Positions 7,141-16,098 of a stretch of DNA of 33,925 bases are shown in pieces. Position 1 is the first letter of the stretch, and each line of letters begins with the position of its first letter. The notes under the pieces were generated by a model. That model had not been told where the DNA came from, ran no database searches, and saw only the letters and a program-made list of their open reading frames with translations. Source of the DNA: Streptomyces odonnellii (lineage in GTDB: Bacteria; Actinomycetota; Actinomycetes; Streptomycetales; Streptomycetaceae); assembly GCF_000981895.1 (NCBI RefSeq), contig NZ_LATD01000109.1, positions 1 through 33,925 on the forward strand, written 5' to 3'. Made by a program: the position numbers and the translations under genes.

Positions 7141-8169
7141 TCAGAAGTCGTCGTCGAAGGCGACCGTGCCCTCCACCGCGACCTGGTAGGCCGACGGGCG
7201 GCGTTCGAAGAAGTTGGTCAGCTCCTGGACGCCCTGGAGCTCCACGAAGGAGAAGGGGTTCTCCGCGCCGTACACCGGGGCGAAGCCCAGGCGCTGGAGG
7301 CGCTGGTCGGCGACGCATTCGAGGTATTCGCGCATCGAGTCGGTGTTCATACCGGGGAGCCCCTCGCCGCAGAGGTCGTGGGCGAATCGCAGCTCCGCGC
7401 GGACGGCCTCCTCCAGCATCTCGGTGACCTGCTGCTGAAGGGTGTCGTCGAACAGGTCCGGTTCCTCCTTGCGGACCGTGTCGACGACCTCGAACGCGAA
7501 GTTCATATGCATCGTCTCGTCGCGGAACACCCAGTTGGTGCCGGTGGCCAGGCCGTGCAGCAGGCCGCGGGAGCGGAACCAGTAGACGTACGCGAAGGCC
7601 CCGTAGAAGAACAGCCCCTCGATACAGGCCGCGAAGCAGATCAGATTGAGCAGGAAGCGGCGGCGGTCCGCGCGCGACTCCAGGCGGTCGAGCGTCTCGA
7701 CGGAGTCCATCCAGCGGAAGCAGAACTCCGCCTTCTCACGGATCGACGGGATGTTCTCCACCGCCGCGAAGGCCGCCGCGCGGTCCTCCGGATCGGGGAG
7801 ATAGGTGTCGAGGAGCGTCAGATAGAACTGGACGTGCACGGCCTCCTCGAAGAGCTGGCGGGAGAGATAGAGCCGCGCCTCGGGCGAGTTGATGTGCCGG
7901 TAGAGCGTCAGCACCAGATTGTTCGCCACGATCGAGTCGCCCGTCGCGAAGAACGCGACCAGCCGGCCGATCAGATGCCGCTCGCCGGGGGAGAGCTTGG
8001 CGAGGTCGGCCACATCGGAGTGCAGGTCGACCTCCTCGACCGTCCAGGTGTTCTTGACCGCGTCGCGGTAGCGCTCGTAGAAGTCCGGATAGCGCATGGG
8101 GCGCAGGGTCAGTTCGAAACCCGGGTCCAGCAGGTTCTTCGTCTTCATGTCCGTTGTCTCCGTGGTCAT
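7141..8169 (-). CDS. nrdB: Class Ia ribonucleotide reductase, beta (radical) subunit
   Basis: This subunit holds the di-iron/tyrosyl radical that NrdA uses to reduce ribonucleotides to deoxyribonucleotides. The 342-residue sequence keeps all expected ligands: Asp78, Glu109 and His112 (EEAVH), Glu184, and Glu218 and His221 (RDETMH). The radical-type Tyr116 lies four residues after His112, as in the E. coli enzyme. The C-terminus (VAFDDDF) is the acidic/aromatic tail that docks to the alpha subunit. The ATG at 8169 abuts the nrdA stop codon (TAA-ATG), so translation is coupled to nrdA. It is governed by the cobalamin riboswitch and NrdR-type sites upstream of nrdA. Confidence 0.95.
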   Translation of the reverse strand: MTTETTDMKTKNLLDPGFELTLRPMRYPDFYERYRDAVKNTWTVEEVDLHSDVADLAKLSPGERHLIGRLVAFFATGDSIVANNLVLTLYRHINSPEARLYLSRQLFEEAVHVQFYLTLLDTYLPDPEDRAAAFAAVENIPSIREKAEFCFRWMDSVETLDRLESRADRRRFLLNLICFAACIEGLFFYGAFAYVYWFRSRGLLHGLATGTNWVFRDETMHMNFAFEVVDTVRKEEPDLFDDTLQQQVTEMLEEAVRAELRFAHDLCGEGLPGMNTDSMREYLECVADQRLQRLGFAPVYGAENPFSFVELQGVQELTNFFERRPSAYQVAVEGTVAFDDDF

Positions 8170-10641
8170 TTACTGGCACGCCTCGCACGCCTCGGGGTTC
8201 TCCAGGGAGCAGGCGACGGCGGCCTCCGGTGCCGCCTGCGCCGGTACGGCCGCGCGGGCCGCCCCCGCGGCCCCCGTCGCGCCCGCCGCTCTCGCGATCC
8301 TGGTCGCCGGGCGCGAGCGCAGGTAGTACGTCGTCTTCAGCCCCTGCTTCCAGGCGTACGCGTACATCGAGCTGAGCTTCCCGATCGTGGGCGTCTCCAG
8401 GAACAGGTTCAGCGACTGGCTCTGGTCCAGATACGGCGTACGCGCCGCCGCCATGTCGATCAGCGCGCGCTGCGGGATCTCCCACGCCGTGCGGTACAGC
8501 GCGCGGATCTCCGCCGGGACCCCGCTCAGGTCCGCCACCGAGCCGTTCGCCTCGCGCAGCGCCTCGCGTGAGCGCGCGTCCCAGGCGCCCAGCCTCTTCA
8601 GGTCCGCCACCAGATACGAGTTGACCTGGAGGAACTCACCCGAGAGCGTCTCGCGCTTGAAGAGATTGGAGACCTGCGGCTCGATGCACTCGTACACCCC
8701 CGCGATCGACGCGATGGTGGCCGTCGGCGCGATCGCCAGGAGCAGCGCGTTGCGCATCCCGGTCGAGGCGATACGGGCGCGGAGCGCCGCCCAGCGCTCC
8801 GGCCAGACCGGCTCCACACCGTAGTGGTCGGGGTGCAGCACACCACCGGCGGCGCGGGTCCGGGACCAGGCGGGCAGCGGGCCGGAGCGCTCGGCGAGGT
8901 CGCAGGACGCCTCGTACGCGGCGAGCATGATCCGCTCGGCGATCCGTGTGGAGAGCGCGGCGGCCTCGGGGGAGTCGAAGGGGAGCCGCTTCTTGAAGAA
9001 GACGTCCTGGAGGCCCATGACGCCCAGACCCACCGGCCGCCACTTCGCGTTGGAGTTCCGGGCCTGCTCGGTCGGGTAGAAGTTGATGTCCACGACCCGG
9101 TCGAGGAAGGTCACGGCCGTACGGACGGTCTCGTCGAGCCGCTCCCAGTCGAACCCGTCGCCGGACGTACCCGGCGCGTCCCCTTCGCCCCGCTCGCCAG
9201 GATCCAGCACGAACGCGGCCAGATTGACCGATCCCAGGTTGCACACCGCCGTCTCGCCGTCGTCCGTCACCTCCAGGATCTCCGTGCAGAGATTGGACGA
9301 GTGGACGACCGCGCCGGGTGTGGCGGTCTGGTTGGCCGTACGGTTCGCCGCGTCCTTGAAGGTCATCCAGCCGTTGCCGGTCTGGGCGAGGGTGCGCATC
9401 ATCCTGCCGTACAGCTCGCGCGCCGGGACGGTCCTGCGGGCCAGGCCCGCCGCCTCCGCGTCGCGGTAGGCCCCGTCGAACTCCTCGCCCCACAGATCCA
9501 CCAGCTCCGGCACGTCGGAGGGCGAGAACAGCGACCACATGCCGTCCGCCTCCACCCGGCGCATGAACTCGTCCGGGATCCAGTGCGCGAGATTCAGATT
9601 GTGGGTACGCCTGGCGTCCTCGCCGGTGTTGTCGCGCAGCTCCAGGAACTCCTCCAGATCCGCGTGCCAGGTCTCCAGATAGACACAGGCCGCGCCCTTG
9701 CGCCGGCCGCCCTGGTTGACCGCGGCGACCGAGGAGTCGAGGGTGCGGAGGAACGGGACGATGCCGTTGGAGTGCCCGTTGGTGCCGCGGATCAGTGAAC
9801 CGCGCGAGCGGACACGGGAGTACGGGATACCGATGCCGCCCGCGTGCTTGGAGAGCCTGGCCACCTGGTGGTACCGCTCGTAGATCGAGTCCAGCTCGTC
9901 CAGCGGGGAGTCCAGCAGATAGCAGGAGGACATCTGGGGGTGGCGGGTACCGGAGTTGAAGAGCGTCGGCGAGGACGGCAGATACTCCAGCCGGCTCATC
10001 AGCCCGTACAGCGCGGCGACTTCGTCCAGCGCCCGCGCCGAGTCGTCCTCCGCGAGTCCGGCGGCCACCCGCAGCATGAAGTGCTGCGGGGTCTCGATCA
10101 CCTGGCGGGTCAGCGGGTGCCTGAGCAGATAGCGGTCGTGGAGCGTACGCAGCCCGAAGTAGCCGAAGCGGTCGTCGGCCGCCGGATCGGCCAGCCGGTC
10201 GAGCCGGGCGGCGTGCAGCGCGACAAAACCGGCCGTACGGTCGGCGATCAGACCCTCGCGGTGCCCGATGGCGACCGACGCCGAGAACGACACCGCGCCC
10301 TGGCCGGCCGCCTCCTCCGCGATGGCGCGGGTGAGCAGCCGGGCGGCGAGCCGGGAGTACGAGGGGTCCTCGGCGATCAGACCCGCGGCCGCCTCCACGG
10401 CGAGCCCGCGCAACTCGGCCTCGTCCGACCGGGCGTTACGGCCCCGGAGCGCGGCGGCGGCCACTCTGCCCGGGTCGGCGTCGGGCAGATCGGCGGTCAG
10501 CGCGGTCAGGACCCGCAGCAGCGCGTCGCCCGGTCCGTCGGCCGCTTCACCGGCCGGCCCGGCGGCCGGCGCGTCGCCCCGGACATCAGGCCCGGTGATT
10601 CCCGGAGCGGCTGCCGCCGGATCCGCTGGCGCGATGGTCAC
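8170..10641 (-). CDS. nrdA: Class Ia ribonucleotide reductase, alpha (catalytic) subunit
   Basis: This 823-residue subunit reduces nucleoside diphosphates. Catalytic residues are present: Cys240 (SSCYLLD), Asn450-Cys452-Glu454 (NLCTEI), Cys467 (VCNLGSVNL) and the C-terminal shuttle pair Cys819/Cys822 (EACEACQ). I chose GTG 10641, preceded by GAGGGAG at proper spacing; the open frame upstream is riboswitch sequence. The first 40 residues are Ala/Pro/Gly-rich. The following helices resemble the later part of an ATP cone, but the nucleotide-binding K-R-x-G strand is not seen, so allosteric activity control may be absent. A variable Ala-rich linker (about 782-808) precedes the redox tail. It forms an operon with nrdB. 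Confidence 0.96.
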   Translation of the reverse strand: MTIAPADPAAAAPGITGPDVRGDAPAAGPAGEAADGPGDALLRVLTALTADLPDADPGRVAAAALRGRNARSDEAELRGLAVEAAAGLIAEDPSYSRLAARLLTRAIAEEAAGQGAVSFSASVAIGHREGLIADRTAGFVALHAARLDRLADPAADDRFGYFGLRTLHDRYLLRHPLTRQVIETPQHFMLRVAAGLAEDDSARALDEVAALYGLMSRLEYLPSSPTLFNSGTRHPQMSSCYLLDSPLDELDSIYERYHQVARLSKHAGGIGIPYSRVRSRGSLIRGTNGHSNGIVPFLRTLDSSVAAVNQGGRRKGAACVYLETWHADLEEFLELRDNTGEDARRTHNLNLAHWIPDEFMRRVEADGMWSLFSPSDVPELVDLWGEEFDGAYRDAEAAGLARRTVPARELYGRMMRTLAQTGNGWMTFKDAANRTANQTATPGAVVHSSNLCTEILEVTDDGETAVCNLGSVNLAAFVLDPGERGEGDAPGTSGDGFDWERLDETVRTAVTFLDRVVDINFYPTEQARNSNAKWRPVGLGVMGLQDVFFKKRLPFDSPEAAALSTRIAERIMLAAYEASCDLAERSGPLPAWSRTRAAGGVLHPDHYGVEPVWPERWAALRARIASTGMRNALLLAIAPTATIASIAGVYECIEPQVSNLFKRETLSGEFLQVNSYLVADLKRLGAWDARSREALREANGSVADLSGVPAEIRALYRTAWEIPQRALIDMAAARTPYLDQSQSLNLFLETPTIGKLSSMYAYAWKQGLKTTYYLRSRPATRIARAAGATGAAGAARAAVPAQAAPEAAVACSLENPEACEACQ

Positions 10642-10679
10642 GTGGTGCTCTCCCTCGCTCGGCTCCGGACCGGCGCGAG

Positions 10680-10709
10680 GGAATACGGGGGCGCGCACCG
10701 CCGTACTCC
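10680..10709 (-). terminator. Hairpin between riboswitch and nrdA ribosome-binding site
   Basis: On the nrdA strand, GGAGUACGG (from 10709) can pair with CCGUAUUCC (to 10680), with one G-U pair and further GC pairing inside. It ends about 22 bases before the nrdA Shine-Dalgarno sequence. It is a candidate for the terminator or sequestering arm of the riboswitch expression platform; I could not fold alternative structures. Confidence 0.4.
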
Positions 10710-10792
10710 CGGAATCCGGGCAGCACGCGGCGCGGCGTCCACCGGCCCAACCGCGAGGCCCGGACGTCTCGGCGCCCGGATCGGCCGACCCG

Positions 10793-10900
10793 GACGCACC
10801 GTCGGCAGGCGCTCGGACTCGCGGGTACGGCAAAGCGCACCACAGCACACCGTTGCGGGACAGTTCCGGATTCGCACCGGATTCCCCTGCGTCGACAGCG
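10793..10900 (-). ncRNA. Cobalamin (adenosylcobalamin) riboswitch controlling nrdAB
   Basis: On the minus strand, from about 10890 to 10850, the sequence holds the conserved cobalamin riboswitch core: GGGAAUCCGGUGCGAAUCCG, then GAACUGUCCCGCAACGGUG. A B12-box-like segment follows (CGAGUCCGAGCGCCUGCC, about 10822-10805). Flanking GACGC and GCGUC can close stem P1. It lies in the 260-base leader of nrdA. A B12 riboswitch repressing class Ia RNR when the B12-dependent class II enzyme can work is established for S. coelicolor. The motif match is direct; the regulatory direction is by analogy. Confidence 0.93.
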
Positions 10901-10906
10901 AGATCG

Positions 10907-10954
10907 AGCATACATCTGGTGGCTGGGAGTCGCGCCACCCCCCAGATGTAGTGT
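10907..10954 (-). promoter_or_regulatory. Two NrdR-box-like sites and promoter of nrdAB
   Basis: Two 16-bp sites form an inverted pair: CCCCCAGATGTAGTGT at 10939-10954 and AGCATACATCTGGTGG at 10907-10922 (plus strand). They share ACATCTGG/CCAGATGT and their centres are 32 bp apart, the three-turn spacing typical of NrdR box pairs. A TATGCT (minus strand, 10913-10908) overlaps the inner box and could be the -10 element, placing the transcript start just before the riboswitch. NrdR repression of Streptomyces nrd operons is established. Confidence 0.7.
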
Positions 10955-10963
10955 CGGGTATGG

Positions 10964-11500
10964 TCAGCCGCCCCCGGGCGCACCACCGTCGGCGGCGCCG
11001 GGCAGGTCCAGGACATAGGCGAGCAGCGGGAGATCCGGCAGCGGTTCCCAGTCCCGCTCGGGCGTCCTGACAAAGCCCAGGCGCTCATAGATCCGGTGGG
11101 CCTGCCGCATGGACGCCTGGGTCGACAGGACCAGCCGTATACAGCCCTCCGTCTCCCGGGCGCGCTCCACACAGGCGCGGACGAGCGCCTCGCCCACGCC
11201 TCTGCCCCGGGCCGCCCGGTCGACCGCCAGCATCCGGAACTCGGCCTCGCCGTCCTGTGCGATGTCCGCCCAGGGCCCGCCGGCCAGGACGAGGGTGACC
11301 CCGCCCAGCACGGTCCCGTCCGGGTCCACGGCGGCCAGCACCTCCGCCTCGGCCGCCCGCGCGGCCACATCCCGCAGCGTGGGCAGATACGGGTCGTCCG
11401 CGCCGAAGTCCAGGTGCCCGTCCGCCAGATACGCCCGCGCGGTGATGTCGCCGAGCCGCGCGTACTCCCCGGGCTCGGCCTCTCTGATCGTGAATTCCAT
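10964..11500 (-). CDS. GNAT family N-acetyltransferase
   Basis: The protein has 178 residues with the GNAT fold. Beta-strand 4 (EFRMLAVDRAAR) leads into the acetyl-CoA pyrophosphate loop R-G-R-G-V-G (98-103), followed by ACVERARETEG and motif B (RIYERLGFVRTPERDW, 137-151). It transfers an acetyl group from acetyl-CoA to an amine; the substrate is unknown. Start: ATG 11500 gives the conserved-looking MEFTIREAEPGEYARL, and ATG 11518 is an in-frame alternative. Neither has a convincing Shine-Dalgarno sequence. It stands alone on the minus strand just upstream of the nrdAB promoter, and NrdR-like box 1 lies only 10 bases past its stop codon. Confidence 0.85.
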   Translation of the reverse strand: MEFTIREAEPGEYARLGDITARAYLADGHLDFGADDPYLPTLRDVAARAAEAEVLAAVDPDGTVLGGVTLVLAGGPWADIAQDGEAEFRMLAVDRAARGRGVGEALVRACVERARETEGCIRLVLSTQASMRQAHRIYERLGFVRTPERDWEPLPDLPLLAYVLDLPGAADGGAPGGG

Positions 11501-11595
11501 GCACCGAGTGTGCGCCATGGGTACGACAACGGGCCGCCGTGCCCCCCTGACCAGCAAGGAAGCCGCGACGGCCCGATCGGACGGCTGACCCCGTC

Positions 11596-13227
11596 TCAGT
11601 GCACCGGGTCGCCCGAGGTCTCCTTCGCGAGCTCGACCCGTACGCCCGGATCCCCCGCGTCCGCCGTGTAGTCCGACGGACTCGTCTCGTCCACGCCCTC
11701 GGGCGCCTTGACCGCCCGCATGAAGAACGTCAGTACCACCGTGACCACCACGTTCAGCACGAACGCCGTCAGACCGATGTAGCCGATCTCGCCGATCCCC
11801 GGGATCTCCGCCGACGATCCGCCGAAGTGCTTCTGGGTGGGGCTGGCCACGCCGTACGCCGCGGCCGTCCCGTACAGCATGCCGACACCCCAGCCGACGA
11901 GCAGCGCCCAGCGGTGGAACCAGCGGGTGAACAGACCGCCGACCAGGGCCGGCATCGTCTGGAGAATCCAGATCCCGCCCAGCAACTGGAAGTTGATGGC
12001 CACCGTCTTGTCCATGGACAGCACAAAGACCAGCGCGCCCACCTTCACCAGCAGCGAGACCACCTTCGACACCTTGGTCTCCTGCGCCGGGGTCGCGTCC
12101 GGCCTGATGAAGTCCTTGTAGATGTTGCGGGTGAAGAGATTGGCCGCGGCGATCGACATGATCGCGGCCGGCACCAGCGCGCCGATCCCGATGGCCGCGA
12201 AGGCCACGCCCGCGAACCAGTCCGGGAACATGTTCTCGAAGAGCTGCGGGATCGCCAACTGCCCGTTGTCGACCTCGATCCCGGCGGCGATCGCCATGAA
12301 GCCCAGCAGCGCGAGCAGACCCAGCATCAGCGAATACAGCGGCAGGATCGTGGTGTTGCGCCGGATCACATCGCGGCTGCGGCTGGAGAGCGTCGCCGTG
12401 ATGGAGTGCGGATACATGAAGAGCGCGAGCGCGGAACCGAGCGCCAGGGTGGCATAGCCCCACTGCCCGGCCTCGCCCGGTACGAGCGCTCCGCGCGGCG
12501 CGCCGGTCGCCGGATTGGTCTGCGCGAACGCCTCGCCCGCCTTGGCGAAGATGTCGTCGAAACCGCCCAGTTTGATGGGGATGTAGATGATGGCGACCGC
12601 GATCACCAGATAGATCAGGGTGTCCTTGACGAAGGCGATCAGCGCGGGCGCGCGCAGCCCTGACGAGTAGGTGTACGCGGCGAGCACGCCGAAGGCGAGG
12701 AGCAGCGGCAGGTCCTTGATGAACCAGTTGGTGTTCTCACCGCCGCCGAGGCCCATCACATCGAGCACCGCCTGGATACCGACCAGTTGGAGCGCGATGT
12801 ACGGCATGGTCGCGAGGATGCCGGTGAGCGCGACCGCCAGCGAGAGACCCTTCGAGCCGAAGCGCCCCCGGACGAAGTCCGAGGTGGTGACGTACCCGTG
12901 CCGGTGCGAGACCGACCACAGCCTGGGCAGGAAGGTGAAGATCAGCGGGTAGACCAGAATGGTGTACGGCACGGCGAAGAAGCCGGCCGCGCCCGCCGCG
13001 TAGATCGCCGCCGGGACCGCCACGAAGGTGTACGCCGTATAGAGGTCGCCGCCGAGCAGGAACCAGGTGACCCAGGTACCGAACGACCGGCCGCCCAGGC
13101 CCCATTCGTCCAGGCTGTGCTCGTTCTCGGCCTTGCGCCAGCGCGCGGCCAGGAAGCCCATGACCGTGACGGCCACGAAGAAGAGGATGAAGACGGTGAG
13201 CGCCACACCGTTCACGCCGTCGGTCAT
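11596..13227 (-). CDS. Sodium:solute symporter (SSS family)
   Basis: This is a 543-residue integral membrane protein with about 13 hydrophobic segments and SSS family hallmarks: an N-terminal GFLAARW, then GGRSFGTWVTWFLLGGDLYTAY in the first helices, and a TTSDFVRGRFG loop. It probably imports a monocarboxylate or similar organic solute with Na+, judging by its DUF3311 partner, an arrangement seen with acetate/pyruvate-type SSS transporters; the substrate is inferred. The start codon overlaps the partner's stop codon (ATGA), so translation is coupled. The upstream partner carries a TTA codon, so expression may depend on bldA. Confidence 0.9.
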   Translation of the reverse strand: MTDGVNGVALTVFILFFVAVTVMGFLAARWRKAENEHSLDEWGLGGRSFGTWVTWFLLGGDLYTAYTFVAVPAAIYAAGAAGFFAVPYTILVYPLIFTFLPRLWSVSHRHGYVTTSDFVRGRFGSKGLSLAVALTGILATMPYIALQLVGIQAVLDVMGLGGGENTNWFIKDLPLLLAFGVLAAYTYSSGLRAPALIAFVKDTLIYLVIAVAIIYIPIKLGGFDDIFAKAGEAFAQTNPATGAPRGALVPGEAGQWGYATLALGSALALFMYPHSITATLSSRSRDVIRRNTTILPLYSLMLGLLALLGFMAIAAGIEVDNGQLAIPQLFENMFPDWFAGVAFAAIGIGALVPAAIMSIAAANLFTRNIYKDFIRPDATPAQETKVSKVVSLLVKVGALVFVLSMDKTVAINFQLLGGIWILQTMPALVGGLFTRWFHRWALLVGWGVGMLYGTAAAYGVASPTQKHFGGSSAEIPGIGEIGYIGLTAFVLNVVVTVVLTFFMRAVKAPEGVDETSPSDYTADAGDPGVRVELAKETSGDPVH

Positions 13228-13502
13228 CGCGACGCACCTCCCGCACGGGCGCGCTGGTCACGCTGCCAGAGCTGGTACGCGATCATGGTCAGCCCGGTCG
13301 AGACCAGCACCCAGGCCATCTGGTACCAGTAGAAGAACGGGATGCCGATGAAGACGGGTTCGGTCTTCGCGTACGAGCCGACCCAGAGCAGCGCCACGAA
13401 GGGCGCGACGAGGCAGACCGCTATCACCACGCGCACCGGCGTGACTAATGGACGTCTGCTCGCGGCCGGCTTTTCTTCACGAACCCCTGACACATCTGAC
13501 AC
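13224..13502 (-). CDS. DUF3311 small membrane protein with TTA codon, partner of the SSS symporter
   Basis: This small protein of about 92 residues has two membrane spans (about 24-42 and 50-78) and a basic tail (WQRDQRARAGG). This matches the short two-helix proteins encoded just before SSS symporters. Leu19 is encoded by TTA (13448-13446), the rare codon that needs the bldA tRNA in Streptomyces. The 4-base ATGA overlap with the symporter would pass that dependence on. GTG 13502 is used as start; GTG 13493 is an alternative. Both keep the TTA inside the gene. The function may be assembly or stability of the transporter (inference). Confidence 0.8.
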   Translation of the reverse strand: MSDVSGVREEKPAASRRPLVTPVRVVIAVCLVAPFVALLWVGSYAKTEPVFIGIPFFYWYQMAWVLVSTGLTMIAYQLWQRDQRARAGGASR

Positions 13503-13627
13503 AGCGCATCCGTCCCCTCACTGATCGCCATTGATGAGCGCGAGGCAATCTACGGCAAAGGCATGTGAGGGGATAGGGCCGAACACCGAGCAGCCTGCGC
13601 GAACGCGCGGGAGACAGCGCCCGGTTG

Positions 13628-14509
<882 letters not shown>

Positions 14510-14519
14510 TCAGGTGTCG

Positions 14520-14533
14520 GTCCGATAACGGAC
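14520..14533. promoter_or_regulatory. Short inverted repeat in the dasR upstream region
   Basis: GTCCGATAACGGAC is a 5-4-5 perfect inverted repeat, 110 bp upstream of the dasR start. It differs from the dre consensus, so a second regulator or a promoter-proximal structure is possible. This is weak evidence. Confidence 0.25.
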
Positions 14534-14556
14534 ACGACTGCCCTTCTTATACACCC

Positions 14557-14585
14557 TTGACACCCCTAAAGGTCTAGGCCAAGCT
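14557..14585 (+). promoter_or_regulatory. Candidate dasA promoter
   Basis: A perfect TTGACA (-35) at 14557-14562 is followed at 17 bp by CAAGCT (14580-14585), a weak -10 match. The dre-like site at 14568-14583 fills the spacer, and the better dre at 14592-14607 would cover the transcription start. This is a layout suited to repression by DasR. Confidence 0.5.
14568..14583. promoter_or_regulatory. Degenerate DasR (dre-like) site
   Basis: AAAGGTCTAGGCCAAG matches the palindromic dre consensus ACTGGTCTAGACCAGT at 11 of 16 positions and keeps the GGTCTAG core. It lies 24 bp (centre to centre) upstream of the stronger site and between the promoter hexamers. Confidence 0.5.
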
Positions 14586-14591
14586 CCCCGT

Positions 14592-14607
14592 ACTGGTCTA
14601 AACCATT
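14592..14607. promoter_or_regulatory. DasR-responsive element (dre) upstream of dasA
   Basis: ACTGGTCTAAACCATT matches the dre consensus at 14 of 16 positions. It lies 92 bases before the dasA start, in the dasR-dasA intergenic region, where DasR sites are known in S. coelicolor. Confidence 0.88.
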
Positions 14608-14699
14608 AAAGACCAGGTCCCAGCCCCAGCAGTACTTGTCGTACGTCTTCGCGGTCTTCGCGGTGGGCAGGGGTTGCAGGCATCCCTGAGGAGGGTGGC

Positions 14700-15998
14700 G
14701 TGAAGCGCAAGCTCATCGCGACGGTCGGCGTCGCGGGCATGATGGTCGGTATTGCCGCGTGTGGCTCGGACGACAGCTCGGCGTCGAAGGATCCCAAGGA
14801 CCGCAAGGAGACGCTGACCGTCTGGCTGATGTCGGACGCCCAGAGCACCTGGCCCGAGCTGGTCAAAAGCGTCAACGACGAGTTCAAGGCGAAGTACCCG
14901 AATGTCACGGTCAAGGTCCAGTACCAGCAGTGGGCGGACAAGGCCAAGAAGCTCGACGCGGCGCTCGCCGGCGACAAGTACCCCGATGTCGTCGAGCTGG
15001 GCAACACCGAGACGATGACGTATATCCTCAACGGCGCGCTCGGTGAGATCGACCCGGCCAAGTACGAGAACTCGGACACCTGGATCAAGGGTCTGAAGGA
15101 CACCTGCGCCTTCGAGGGCAAGCAGTACTGCGTGCCCTACTACGCGGGTGCCCGTGTGGCGATCTACAACAAGGACATGTTCAAGGCCGCCACCGGCTCG
15201 GACGTACTGCCCGCCACCGAGGCCGAGCTGACCGCCGCGCTGGACAAGGTCGGCACCAAGTACGGCAAGGACAAGGCCTTCTCGCCGCTCTACCTGCCGG
15301 GCCGCTACTGGTACGCGGCGCTGTCGTACGTCGCGGCGTACGGCGGCAAGGTCGCCACGTACGACGAGGGCGCCAAGGAGTGGAAGGCCAGCCTCTCCAC
15401 CCCCGAGGCCCAGAAGGGCATCCAGCACTTCGTCGACCTGGTCAACAAGTACAACCACGGCGACAAGACCAAGGACGAGGCGGACCACGCCAACGTCATG
15501 GCCAACGAGAAGACCGCGCTGCTGTACGGCAACGGCTGGGAGGCCGGCAGCGTCGTCGACTCCGCCGCGAACGGCAACCCGAAGCTGAAGGACAAGATCG
15601 GTACGGCCGGTATGCCCGGCCCCGACGGCAAGGCCCTGCCGTCCTTCATCGGCGGTTCCGACCTCGCCACCATCTCCAAGTCCAAGGTCCAGGACCTCGG
15701 CGAGGAGTGGATAGCGGCCTTCACCAGCGCCAAGTCGCAGGACGTCCTCGCCTCCAAGAACATCCTGCCGAACAACACCAAGCAGCTCGAACCGCTGAAG
15801 GCCAAGCCGGAGACCGCGCCGATCGCCAACGCCGTACCGGACGCCTGGTTCACCCCGATCGCCCCGGGCTGGACCGCCATCGAGAAGAAGGAAACCCTTG
15901 AGGTGATGCTGCTCGACATCATCAAGGGCAAGTCGGTGGCCGAGGCCACGAAGGCGGCCGACGCGGAGATCAACGAGCTGATCAACCAGGAGTCCTGA
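14700..15998 (+). CDS. dasA: DasA, N,N'-diacetylchitobiose-binding lipoprotein of an ABC importer
   Basis: The 432-residue extracellular solute-binding protein is family 1 type (carbohydrate binding). It has a lipoprotein signal (basic MKRKL, hydrophobic stretch, lipobox VGIAAC with lipidated Cys21). The mature part begins with a Ser/Asp/Lys linker, then KETLTVWLMSDAQSTWPELV. Many aromatic residues (YQQW, GRYWYAALSYVAAYGG, GNGWEAG) fit sugar stacking. In S. coelicolor DasA binds chitobiose, the main product of chitinases. GTG 14700 follows GGAGG (14690-14694). It heads dasA-dasB-dasC-dasD. A strong palindrome after its stop probably favours dasA over the downstream genes. Confidence 0.96.
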   Translation: MKRKLIATVGVAGMMVGIAACGSDDSSASKDPKDRKETLTVWLMSDAQSTWPELVKSVNDEFKAKYPNVTVKVQYQQWADKAKKLDAALAGDKYPDVVELGNTETMTYILNGALGEIDPAKYENSDTWIKGLKDTCAFEGKQYCVPYYAGARVAIYNKDMFKAATGSDVLPATEAELTAALDKVGTKYGKDKAFSPLYLPGRYWYAALSYVAAYGGKVATYDEGAKEWKASLSTPEAQKGIQHFVDLVNKYNHGDKTKDEADHANVMANEKTALLYGNGWEAGSVVDSAANGNPKLKDKIGTAGMPGPDGKALPSFIGGSDLATISKSKVQDLGEEWIAAFTSAKSQDVLASKNILPNNTKQLEPLKAKPETAPIANAVPDAWFTPIAPGWTAIEKKETLEVMLLDIIKGKSVAEATKAADAEINELINQES

Positions 15999-15999
15999 T

Positions 16000-16025
16000 C
16001 CAGGAGTTCCGGCCCAGGAGTTCCG
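16000..16025 (+). repeat. Direct repeat after dasA
   Basis: CCAGGAGTTCCG occurs at 16000-16011 and 16014-16025 (14-bp period), immediately after the dasA stop codon. No function is evident. Confidence 0.6.
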
Positions 16026-16062
16026 AACAGGAACCCTGACGAGTTGATCGCCCGGGTCCTGC

Positions 16063-16098
16063 CCGGCCGGTCTTCGCGGGCCCGCGAAGACCGGCCGG
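16063..16098. terminator. Perfect 36-bp palindrome between dasA and dasB
   Basis: Each arm is 18 bases (16063-16080 and 16081-16098) with no spacer. Further imperfect pairing outwards reaches about 16051/16110. In RNA this makes a very stable hairpin in the 186-base dasA-dasB gap. Such structures in binding-protein-dependent operons often cause partial termination or 3'-end protection, giving more binding protein than permease. That role is inferred here. Confidence 0.7.

Noticed and set aside
10642..11529. In-frame upstream extension of nrdA giving a 1119-codon protein
   Set aside because: The extension runs through the cobalamin riboswitch, NrdR-like boxes and the GNAT gene. GTG 10641 has a good ribosome-binding site.
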